Of a stretch of 64,000 bases of DNA, positions 36,520 to 42,839 are shown in pieces. Made by a program: the position numbers and the translations under genes. Position 1 is the stretch's first letter, and the number at the start of each line of letters is the position of its first letter. This DNA comes from DATJIG01 sp050260515 (lineage in GTDB: Bacteria > Pseudomonadota > Alphaproteobacteria > SMXQ01). The stretch lies in contig JBLNCI010000038.1 in assembly GCA_050260515.1 (NCBI GenBank), positions 1 to 64,000 on the forward strand, in the 5' to 3' direction. A model generated the notes under the pieces. The model had not been told where the DNA came from, made no database searches, and was given only the letters and a program-made list of their open reading frames with translations.

Positions 36520-36882
36520 ATGGCCTACGATCCCAACAACGTATTCGCGAAGATCCTGCGCGGGGAGATTCCGTGCAAGAAGGTCTACGAGGACGAGCAC
36601 GTGCTCGCGTTCCACGACATCAACCCGCAGGCGCCGGTGCACGTCCTCGTCGTGCCGAAGGGCGCGTACGTGTCGTGGGACGACTTCTCGTCGAAGGCAT
36701 CCGACGCCGAGATCGCCGCGTTCGTCCGTGCCGCGGGCAAGATCGCCCGCGACCTCGGCATCGCGTCGAAGGGCTACCGCGTACTGTCGAACATCGGCGG
36801 CGACGGCGGCCAGGAAGTGCCGCACCTGCACCTGCATCTCTTCGCCGGCCGTCCGCTCGGACGGATGGTGCAGAAGGGATAG
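36520..36882 (+). CDS. HIT-family nucleotide-binding protein (HinT-like)
   Basis: Product of 120 residues. It has the histidine triad HLHLHLF near the C-terminus, with VFAKILRGEIPCKKVYED at the start, which places it with HinT phosphoramidases acting on AMP-lysine or aminoacyl-AMP. A HIT gene after hisE is common in alphaproteobacteria. It starts 57 bases after hisE and is followed by a gene of different base composition. Confidence 0.93.
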   Translation: MAYDPNNVFAKILRGEIPCKKVYEDEHVLAFHDINPQAPVHVLVVPKGAYVSWDDFSSKASDAEIAAFVRAAGKIARDLGIASKGYRVLSNIGGDGGQEVPHLHLHLFAGRPLGRMVQKG

Positions 36883-36910
36883 CGGTACCAACTATGCTAC
36901 AGGGGGTGAT

Positions 36911-37684
36911 ATGGCGTGGACCACAGCGGAGTACTTCACTGCCGTAAGCACGGCAGTATCAGTCGTTGCTCTAATGCGTCCGGAGCTGTCCCGCGTCTTC
37001 CGTAGGTGGACCAACGACATCGACTTGCATCCCGCTGGCCGCATTGAGATTGGATTTTCCGGTTTCGGCCCCACGATCGGCATCGAAGGAACGTTGCGGG
37101 CCGTTCGCAATGATCAATTCATAACGTCAATGAACCTCACGGTGATCAGATCCGCAGATCACCTACAGCACAGCTTCGAGTGGGCCATATTCCGACGGCC
37201 CGTCCTATTCCAGGCCCAGCCGAATGACATGCAAATCGCTGCGGGCTTCTTCCTGCCAACGAACGAAGCGCGCCGCTTCTCGATCCAATTCCACGATCGC
37301 TCTACCGCAGATCGCTACCGCGATCCCGTTATGGCATTGCGGAACCAATGGATGAATTTCGTCCAGGCCAATAATCTCGTTCTACCAGGCCAACCATCGC
37401 CCGTGATTCGAGGCCACTACGGGACGTTTGCGACGCAGCACTCGCAACACACCACACCAGCTTTTGCCGCCGTAAATAACGAATTTTACTGGCAGCCCGG
37501 TCGCTATGACATGCGCATTGACGTTTCCACGAGTCGCCCATCCAAGCGGTTTAGCTTTTCCTACACATTCGAGCTGACGGCAGCAGATAGCCAACTACTG
37601 AGGCTGAATGCGATCGCAATAATGATGACGGCATGTGATGTTCCAGACGTCATCTTCAACTTTGCCTATCCGCAATACGGTTAG
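36911..37684 (+). CDS. AT-richer orphan gene, unknown function
   Basis: Product of 257 residues. I do not recognise it. Residues about 5-23 are moderately hydrophobic (TAEYFTAVSTAVSVVALM) and could anchor it to the membrane. The rest looks like a soluble, beta-rich domain with several aromatic and Asn/Gln-rich stretches. Two 60-base lines I counted have 53-58% G+C, well below the flanking genes, and its codons often end in A or T. This suggests recent acquisition. Its stop codon overlaps that of the convergent regulator (TAG 37682-37684 against TAA 37681-37683). Confidence 0.7.
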   Translation: MAWTTAEYFTAVSTAVSVVALMRPELSRVFRRWTNDIDLHPAGRIEIGFSGFGPTIGIEGTLRAVRNDQFITSMNLTVIRSADHLQHSFEWAIFRRPVLFQAQPNDMQIAAGFFLPTNEARRFSIQFHDRSTADRYRDPVMALRNQWMNFVQANNLVLPGQPSPVIRGHYGTFATQHSQHTTPAFAAVNNEFYWQPGRYDMRIDVSTSRPSKRFSFSYTFELTAADSQLLRLNAIAIMMTACDVPDVIFNFAYPQYG

Positions 37685-38499
37685 GTGCTCTCCGTCAGCA
37701 TCACCAGCTTGAACTCCGGCGCCGCGGCGACGGTGAGCGTGATCTGCTCGTAGCGGAGCAGGCCGTCGAGCGGATGATCGAACGTCCGTTCGCCGCCTTC
37801 GCGGCCGAGCACCGCGTGCTGGTTCCACAGCCGCGCGAAGTCGGCGCTGTCGCGCGTGAGCTCCTCGACCAAGGCCTTGATCGGCGGATCGTCGAGATGG
37901 CGGCCGGCGTCGGCGCGGAACTCGGCGACGAGTCGGCGTGCGCGCTCGGGCCAGTCGCGGATCAGCGTGCGCGCGATGTCGGACCGGAACACGTAGCGCA
38001 GCAGATTGCGATCGCCGCCGACCGCCGCGTTGCCGTCGTCGAGCCAGCCCCCATCCAGCCAGCCGACGAACAAGCGTTCCGCCCGCGCGTTCCAGGCCCG
38101 CGCCGTCCACGTGCGGTCGAGGATGTAGGCGGGGAGGGCGATCGACGACAGCGCCGCGACCACCGCGGCCGGTGGATCGCGGTCGTCGTCGTGGCGGGCG
38201 AACGCCGGATCGGCCTTGCCGGCGAGCGCGAACAGATACGCGCGCTCGGCGGTCGAGAGGCCGAGGACCCGGGCGAGGCGGGCGAGGGCGGCGGGCGAGA
38301 CCGACACGTCGCGGCCCTGCTCGATCCAGGTGTACCAGGTGGCGCTCATGCCGCAGAGCTGGGCCACTTCCTCGCGCCGCAGCCCCGGCGTGCGGCGCCG
38401 CCCGGGGCGGAAACCGAAGGCCTCGGGCGTCAGGCGGCCGCGCTGGGCGCGCAGGAAATCGCCCAGTTCCCGGCGCTGAACGTCGGTCAGAACGGCCAT
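37681..38499 (-). CDS. XRE regulator with MmyB-like ligand-binding domain
   Basis: Product of 272 residues. Residues about 3-70 are a helix-turn-helix with the family pattern RTPGLRREEVAQLCGMSATWYTWIEQGRDVSVSP. Residues about 95-270 are the MmyB-like domain (AYILDRTWTARAWNARAERLF, DPPIKALVEELTRDSADFARLW), which binds a fatty-acid-like ligand in one known structure. ATG 38499 is chosen; 38529 would add ten residues over the presumed operator. It is divergent from a methyltransferase gene, its likely target. Confidence 0.88.
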   Translation of the reverse strand: MAVLTDVQRRELGDFLRAQRGRLTPEAFGFRPGRRRTPGLRREEVAQLCGMSATWYTWIEQGRDVSVSPAALARLARVLGLSTAERAYLFALAGKADPAFARHDDDRDPPAAVVAALSSIALPAYILDRTWTARAWNARAERLFVGWLDGGWLDDGNAAVGGDRNLLRYVFRSDIARTLIRDWPERARRLVAEFRADAGRHLDDPPIKALVEELTRDSADFARLWNQHAVLGREGGERTFDHPLDGLLRYEQITLTVAAAPEFKLVMLTEST

Positions 38500-38510
38500 G
38501 GCGCTACTTA

Positions 38511-38555
38511 TACCAGGATAACTTGGCATCTAGTACCAGCATAGTTGGGCTGGTA
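38511..38555. promoter_or_regulatory. Operator-like repeats between MmyB-type regulator and methyltransferase
   Basis: TACCAGGATAACTTGG (38511-38526) and TACCAGCATAGTTGG (38534-38548) are near-identical direct repeats. The second also forms an inverted repeat with CTGGTA at 38550-38555 (TACCAG, ten bases, CTGGTA). The cluster lies just before the regulator start and about 80 bases before the methyltransferase start. Confidence 0.65.
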
Positions 38556-38630
38556 TTCCGACCTGAGCCCGCTATGTGCAGCAGGCCCGCAGCCGTCCGG
38601 CTGCGGCAGGATCGGAGGAGGAGATCAGCG

Positions 38631-39419
38631 ATGACCGAGCGCCGAGGGGGAGAGCAAGTGCCCACCCAGGAGATTTTAGTAACCGGCCAGTTCGGGCCGC
38701 AGGCGGCCGCCTACGTGGAGAGCGCGGTCCACGCCCAGGGCGAGGACCTGCGGCAGCTTGCGGCGATGGTCGCGGGGCGGGGCGACGCCCACGCGCTGGA
38801 TCTCGGCTGTGGCGGAGGGCACGTCGCCTTCCACATCGCGCCGAACGTGCGGGAGGTCGTCGCTTACGACCTCTCGGCCGAGATGCTCGCCGCGGTGGCG
38901 AGCGAAGCGGCCAAGCGCGGGCTCGGCAACGTCGTCACGCGCCAAGGTCCCGCCGAGCGCCTGCCGTTCGCCGACGGCGAGTTCGACGTCGTGATGACGC
39001 GCTACAGCGCGCACCACTGGCGCGATGTGAAAGCGGCGCTGCGCGAGGCCCGGCGCGTGGTGAAGAAGGGCGGCATCGCCGCGTTCGTCGACTGCGTGGC
39101 GCCTGCCGATCCGCTGCTCGACACGTATCTGCAGGGCATCGAGCTGCTGCGCGACCCGTCCCACGTGCGCGACTACTCGGTCGCCGAGTGGACGGCCATG
39201 CTGGGTGACGCGGGTTTCCGTCCGGGTGCCGTGACGATGCGCCGCGTGCCGCTCGACTACGCATCGTGGATCGCGCGCCAGCGCACGCCGCAGGTTCAGG
39301 CCGACGCGATCCGCGCGCTGCAGCGCAAGATGTCGGCCGACGTGGTGCGCCATTTCGCCATCGCCGACGACGGCAGCTTCACCATCGACGTCGCGACGAT
39401 GGACGCCGTACCAGAGTGA
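38631..39419 (+). CDS. SAM-dependent methyltransferase (type 11)
   Basis: Product of 262 residues. It is a class I methyltransferase with motif I in ALDLGCGGGHVAFHIA and the downstream VVAYDLSAEMLAAV. AERLPFADGEFDVVMTRYSAHHW is typical of the UbiE/type 11 group. The substrate cannot be told. GGAGGAGGAG lies eight bases before ATG 38631, so translation should be strong. Position and repeats suggest control by the divergent MmyB-type regulator. Confidence 0.88.
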   Translation: MTERRGGEQVPTQEILVTGQFGPQAAAYVESAVHAQGEDLRQLAAMVAGRGDAHALDLGCGGGHVAFHIAPNVREVVAYDLSAEMLAAVASEAAKRGLGNVVTRQGPAERLPFADGEFDVVMTRYSAHHWRDVKAALREARRVVKKGGIAAFVDCVAPADPLLDTYLQGIELLRDPSHVRDYSVAEWTAMLGDAGFRPGAVTMRRVPLDYASWIARQRTPQVQADAIRALQRKMSADVVRHFAIADDGSFTIDVATMDAVPE

Positions 39420-39429
39420 CGCGATAGCA

Positions 39430-40077
39430 TCACCGAACGGGAACGTAGATCGGAATCGTAATCGACGTCGTCCAGCCTTCGCCGAGGTCGTCGTAGACCC
39501 GACCCCGTTCGATGCTCGACGCGATTGGGAACTGCGCCGGCTGCGGATATTTGGCCGCAAAGATATTCAAATCGCGTTCGGACTCATCCTTGTACGTGAC
39601 GGTCACGCCGGTGGTCGCGCCGAGAAACTTCTCGCGCCGTTGGAAGTAGAAATTCCCGAGATAAACGCTCTTGCCGGGCTCCACGTGGTAAAGCACGGAC
39701 ACGGGGTTGCGGGGACGCACGTGGTAGTTGCCGCTGTCCACCTGCCATCCGTAGATCTCGTAGTCGCCGGCCGGCAGTGCCGCGGCGAACACGTTGCCGC
39801 GCAGGGCGGGGGCGCGAATGTCGTCTTTCGTCATGGGCGGGAGCAAAAACGTGGACTCCCCGAAATTGAAGAAGCCTTCGGCGCCGCCTCCGACCTGTCG
39901 GTAGAACACGCGATAGCGACCGTAGAATCCGGTGTAGGTGATCGAACCGATCACCACTCCTTTGCCGGTGGCTGCGTCGAGCGTGTAATCCTTGTCGATG
40001 TTGGGTGTGCCGCAGCTTGCAAGCGCGAGCACCGCGAGAAGCACGACAAACCTGCTGGCGGCGTGAACAAGTCGCAT
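39430..40077 (-). CDS. Lipoprotein, unknown function
   Basis: Product of 215 residues. The lipoprotein signal ends in ALASCG (Cys at about residue 22). The mature part is rich in aromatic beta-strand segments (GSITYTGFYGRYRVFYRQVGGG, LPAGDYEIYGW, VYLGNFYFQ), suggesting an immunoglobulin-like or carboxypeptidase-regulatory-like fold. No family is assigned with confidence. It may be co-transcribed with the secreted protein gene at 40177, 99 bases upstream on the same strand. Confidence 0.7.
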   Translation of the reverse strand: MRLVHAASRFVVLLAVLALASCGTPNIDKDYTLDAATGKGVVIGSITYTGFYGRYRVFYRQVGGGAEGFFNFGESTFLLPPMTKDDIRAPALRGNVFAAALPAGDYEIYGWQVDSGNYHVRPRNPVSVLYHVEPGKSVYLGNFYFQRREKFLGATTGVTVTYKDESERDLNIFAAKYPQPAQFPIASSIERGRVYDDLGEGWTTSITIPIYVPVR

Positions 40078-40176
40078 CGTATCCCCCGATCCGATTGTGA
40101 CGACCGGAGCCTCGCCGATCCTTGACCGGGACGCAACCTTCCAGGCGCGAGCGCGGGTTGGCGGCGAGGCTGGCCG

Positions 40177-40797
40177 CTACTCCTGCTGGCTCCACGCGAG
40201 CCCGATGCCGGGCGAATAGATGTAGTGGAACACGCCGTCGCTCGAGAGCGTGGTGCGCCAGAGGAACTTGATCGAGTGCGGCACGCCCTTGTAGGTGAAG
40301 TCGAGCGACTCGATGGTGATGGAGGTATGGGCGCGATCGTCGTAGCTCCGCGTCTCGCCCGCGCGCCACCAGCCGAGCGGGAACTTGTTCTCGGTGAGGA
40401 TTCCGTCGGTGATGCGCCCGGCGCGGTCCTGCCAGACCATCGCCACGCCGTCGCGGGCCTCGTTGATCGCGAACAGTTGGGTGATGCGGCCCTGCCGCGC
40501 GTTGCGGTCGCGCTCGTAGACGGGACCCGCTGCCTTGTCGGACGCGATCGGACCGCGGATGCGGATCGCGACATTGCGCTCCGGCTTCTCGACACGATCG
40601 ACGTCGTGATCGGCGACCACCAACGCGCCGTCCCACGCGGCGCCGCTCCAGAGCTGCAATGGAATGAACCGGCGCACCGGCGTGCCGTTCTCGGACTCCG
40701 TGGCCGCGTCCCACCCCGATCCGGCAGCGGCGGCGGTCGCCATGGCGAGCGACAAAAGAGGAATCAAAACGAGCCAAAGCAGGCGCGGGGTCGTCAC
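40177..40797 (-). CDS. Secreted protein, unknown function
   Basis: Product of 206 residues from GTG 40797. It has a cleavable signal peptide (LLWLVLIPLLSLAMATAAAAGS). The mature domain contains the segments VAMVWQDRAGRIT and ESLDFTYKGVPHSIKFLWRTTLSSDGVFHYIYSPGIGLAWSQ. I do not recognise the family. It probably sits in the periplasm. The gene is divergent from the small gene at 40971. Confidence 0.65.
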   Translation of the reverse strand: MTTPRLLWLVLIPLLSLAMATAAAAGSGWDAATESENGTPVRRFIPLQLWSGAAWDGALVVADHDVDRVEKPERNVAIRIRGPIASDKAAGPVYERDRNARQGRITQLFAINEARDGVAMVWQDRAGRITDGILTENKFPLGWWRAGETRSYDDRAHTSITIESLDFTYKGVPHSIKFLWRTTLSSDGVFHYIYSPGIGLAWSQQE

Positions 40798-40970
40798 GGG
40801 GCTCCTCGTCCGACGGCCGCCCGATGGTCGCCGCGGGTCGGCGTCGAGCGAAAAATCTAGACTTTGCGCGCGGGATCGTCAGCCGCCGTCCGCGTCGCCG
40901 CCGCCGCCGGAACCGCGGGGGAGGGTGGGCCGTTGTGTGTCTCCGGATTCCTCCGGGGAAGGAGCGGCGG

Positions 40971-41153
40971 GTGGACCTTTCCGAGCATATCGTCAACGAG
41001 TTCCGCGCCAAGGCCGAGGAGCTGCGGGAGTTCGCCGGCACCCACGCCGATCCGTGGCGGCGGACGGTGATCCTGCGCTTCGCCCGCGACTGCGAGGTGC
41101 TCGCCGACGAGTACCAGCACCAGCTCAGCCGCCGGCGGCGGCGCGAGCAGTAG
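40971..41153 (+). CDS. Small 60-residue helical protein
   Basis: Short gene beginning with GTG 40971, seven bases after GGAAGGAG. The product is mostly one or two helices (VNEFRAKAEELREFAG, then DPWRRTVILRFARDCEVLADEY) and ends in a basic RRRRREQ tail. The DPxxR...L..A..Y..LA pattern recalls many small unassigned alphaproteobacterial proteins. It lies 16 bases before the ROK-like kinase gene on the same strand, so the two are probably co-transcribed. Confidence 0.6.
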   Translation: MDLSEHIVNEFRAKAEELREFAGTHADPWRRTVILRFARDCEVLADEYQHQLSRRRRREQ

Positions 41154-41169
41154 TCCCGAGCACCAGTCC

Positions 41170-42237
41170 ATGGCCGCGACCTCGATCAAGGCAGCGCCCT
41201 CGCTCACGCCCCACGGCGCGGAGATGCTGCCGGCCGTGCGCGTCGATTGCTACAACGCCGAGCTCAGGAGCGGCGACGGCTTCCTCGGCGACCGCGCCAA
41301 CAAGCAGGCGTTCGCCGACATCATCGACGCATGGCGCAAGCGACTGCGCCGCCTCGAATCCGATCCGCTGGCGGATGTTCCCGAGGACAAGATCAACCGC
41401 AAGCAGCTCGAGAAGGTGCTGGTCGACTCCGACAACCTCGAAGCGGCCGGGCTCGTTCTCGGCGCGATCGAGGAGTTCGCGGGAGACCTCGCGTCGGTGA
41501 TCAAGCGATTCCTCACCCTGAAGGAGTGGAAGGGGACCGAGCGGATCGTCATCGGTGGCGGGTTCAGCAGCGGCCGCATCGGCGAGCTCGTCATCGGCCG
41601 CGCCGGCGTGATCCTCAAGGGCGACGGCAGGGACGTCGACCTCGTGCCGATCCGCAACGATCCCGACCACGCGGGCCTGCTCGGCGCGGCGCAGCTCGCG
41701 CCGCCGTGGATCTTCTCGGGCCACGATTCGATCCTGGCGGTCGACATTGGCGGCACCAACATCCGCGCCGGTCTCATCGAGCTGCGCCTCAAGAAGGAAA
41801 GCGATCTCTCGGAAGCGCGCGTCGCCGAGCTCGAGCGCTGGCGTCACGCCGATGAGGAGCCGAGCCGCAAGGAGGCCGTCGGCAGCCTGATCAAGATGCT
41901 GCGCAAGCTGATCGCCCGCGCCAGGAGCGAGAAGATGAAGCTCGCGCCGTTCATCGGCATCGGCTGCCCCGGGCTCATCCGCGATGACGGCTCGATCGAG
42001 CGCGGCGGCCAGAATCTGCCCGGCAACTGGGAGAGCGAGCGGTTCAACCTGCCCGCCGCGATCCACGAGGCGATCCCGGAGATCGGGGACAACCCGACCG
42101 CCATCGTCATGCACAACGACGCTGTCGTGCAGGGGCTGAGCGAGGTGCCGTTCATGCAGGACGTCAAGCGCTGGGGCGTGCTGACGATCGGCACCGGTCT
42201 CGGCAACGCGCGCTTCACGAATCGCGCATCGCTTTGA
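41170..42237 (+). CDS. ROK-like sugar kinase with circularly permuted motif order
   Basis: Product of 355 residues. ROK proteins normally read: phosphate loop DxGGTxxR, then GxPG, the catalytic NDA, a GTGxG loop, and last the adenosine-binding GGG segment. Here the GGG segment (RIVIGGGFSSG, 125-135, and DHAGLLGAAQLA, 166-177) comes first. VDIGGTNIRAG (191-201), GIGCPG (263-268), HNDA (315-318) and TIGTGLGN (339-346) follow, and the protein ends soon after. All ATP and catalytic elements seem present, so a folded, permuted kinase is likely. The Cys-rich ROK zinc motif is absent. The substrate is unknown. Confidence 0.8.
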   Translation: MAATSIKAAPSLTPHGAEMLPAVRVDCYNAELRSGDGFLGDRANKQAFADIIDAWRKRLRRLESDPLADVPEDKINRKQLEKVLVDSDNLEAAGLVLGAIEEFAGDLASVIKRFLTLKEWKGTERIVIGGGFSSGRIGELVIGRAGVILKGDGRDVDLVPIRNDPDHAGLLGAAQLAPPWIFSGHDSILAVDIGGTNIRAGLIELRLKKESDLSEARVAELERWRHADEEPSRKEAVGSLIKMLRKLIARARSEKMKLAPFIGIGCPGLIRDDGSIERGGQNLPGNWESERFNLPAAIHEAIPEIGDNPTAIVMHNDAVVQGLSEVPFMQDVKRWGVLTIGTGLGNARFTNRASL

Positions 42238-42376
42238 CCCGACGCACGCGCCGCGTGCGCGGCGCGTCAGTCGGCCGACGATCCGCGACGCTCCCGGCGA
42301 CTTTCCACAGCCTCCGCCGGAACCCCCTCAGACTTTCCACACCCCCCTTGTGGCGTGTTTCGCGCGCGCGCATGGT

Positions 42377-42428
42377 GATCCCGTCGCTCCGGGCTCGTTG
42401 GTCCGGCCGGAAATGGGATCGGAGCGAC
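42377..42428 (+). promoter_or_regulatory. Possible pseudoknot or switch in a 5' leader
   Basis: GATCCC (42377-42382) can pair with GGGATC (42415-42420), and GTCGCTCC (42383-42390) with GGAGCGAC (42421-42428). The pairs are contiguous and crossing, so both together give an H-type pseudoknot; otherwise they are mutually exclusive hairpins. The structure ends nine bases before the Shine-Dalgarno at 42438. Confidence 0.5.
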
Positions 42429-42437
42429 ACCCCAGCC

Positions 42438-42449
42438 AGAAAGGAGGTG
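42438..42449 (+). promoter_or_regulatory. Exceptionally strong Shine-Dalgarno
   Basis: AGAAAGGAGGTG is complementary over 12 bases to the usual 3' end of alphaproteobacterial 16S rRNA (CACCUCCUUUCU). GGAGG is six bases before ATG 42454. No other ribosome-binding site I noticed in the window is this complete. Confidence 0.75.
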
Positions 42450-42453
42450 TCGG

Positions 42454-42741
42454 ATGAATCGGAAACGAACGATGACGAATCGCGCGGTCCCGGCTCGCAC
42501 GACGATCTCCGCGTCTGGCAAGAGCACGGCGCTTCCCGGTGTGGTTGCGACGTACTTCTTCCGGGTACCCTTAGGCCTGTACCGCGTCGCAGCCGCGACG
42601 GGGGAGTATCAGATGGGAACGGACCGCCCGGGACATGAGCGCCCCGGCTACCTTCTGACGCCATCGCCCCCTGGGATCAAAACAAGGGTGACACGCTCTC
42701 ACGTCACCGGCGCCCGCGTGTGTCCAACGCACGAGCGGTAA
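42454..42741 (+). CDS. Possible small protein behind the strong ribosome-binding site
   Basis: Open frame of 95 codons beginning MNRKRTMTNRAVPAR. The product would be basic, rich in Thr, Arg, Gly and Pro, with no clear domain, signal or membrane segment. The only support is the 12-base Shine-Dalgarno at ideal spacing and the structured leader. The frame runs through the first GNRA hairpin at its 3' end. A shorter leader peptide controlling something else, or a non-coding RNA, are alternatives. Confidence 0.35.
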   Translation: MNRKRTMTNRAVPARTTISASGKSTALPGVVATYFFRVPLGLYRVAAATGEYQMGTDRPGHERPGYLLTPSPPGIKTRVTRSHVTGARVCPTHER

Positions 42742-42750
42742 CGCTCGTGC
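42729..42750. other. Perfect 9-bp hairpin with GTAA loop
   Basis: GCACGAGCG (42729-42737) pairs fully with CGCTCGTGC (42742-42750) around a GTAA tetraloop of the GNRA class. No T-run follows on either strand. Confidence 0.7.
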
Positions 42751-42770
42751 CGCGAGACACCGAAGCTCCG

Positions 42771-42798
42771 GCCCTCCCCGTGGCGACACGGGGAGGGC
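42771..42798. other. Perfect 12-bp hairpin with GCGA loop
   Basis: GCCCTCCCCGTG (42771-42782) pairs fully with CACGGGGAGGGC (42787-42798) around GCGA, again a GNRA loop on the plus strand. It lies 41 bases beyond the yifB stop and could help end or stabilise that message, but there is no T-run. Confidence 0.7.
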
Positions 42799-42839
42799 GC
42801 AGGGGCGTGATGTCCCATGAGCGTCCTAAGACGAGACGG

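Larger units (their letters stand above)
42238..42839. other. Structured intergenic region between ROK-like gene and yifB
   Basis: About 600 bases hold no recognised gene apart from one possible small frame (42454-42741). From left to right: a perfect inverted repeat ACGCGCCGCG/CGCGGCGCGT (42246-42267) with no T-run; ACTTTCCACA twice (42300-42309, 42332-42341); two overlapping complementary pairs able to form a pseudoknot (42377-42428); a full-length Shine-Dalgarno (42438-42449); and two GNRA-capped hairpins (42729-42750, 42771-42798). GGGCGTGA (42803-42810) can also pair with TCACGCCC (42840-42847) at the yifB stop. This may be an RNA element, but no known class is matched. Confidence 0.55.

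Noticed and set aside
42246..42267. Intrinsic terminator after the ROK-like gene
   Set aside because: The inverted repeat is perfect but has a two-base loop and no T-run, so I list it only as part of the structured region.
42234..42638. 134-residue plus-strand open frame after the ROK-like gene
   Set aside because: No ribosome-binding site or domain; it covers the structured leader, and the other frame has the strong Shine-Dalgarno.
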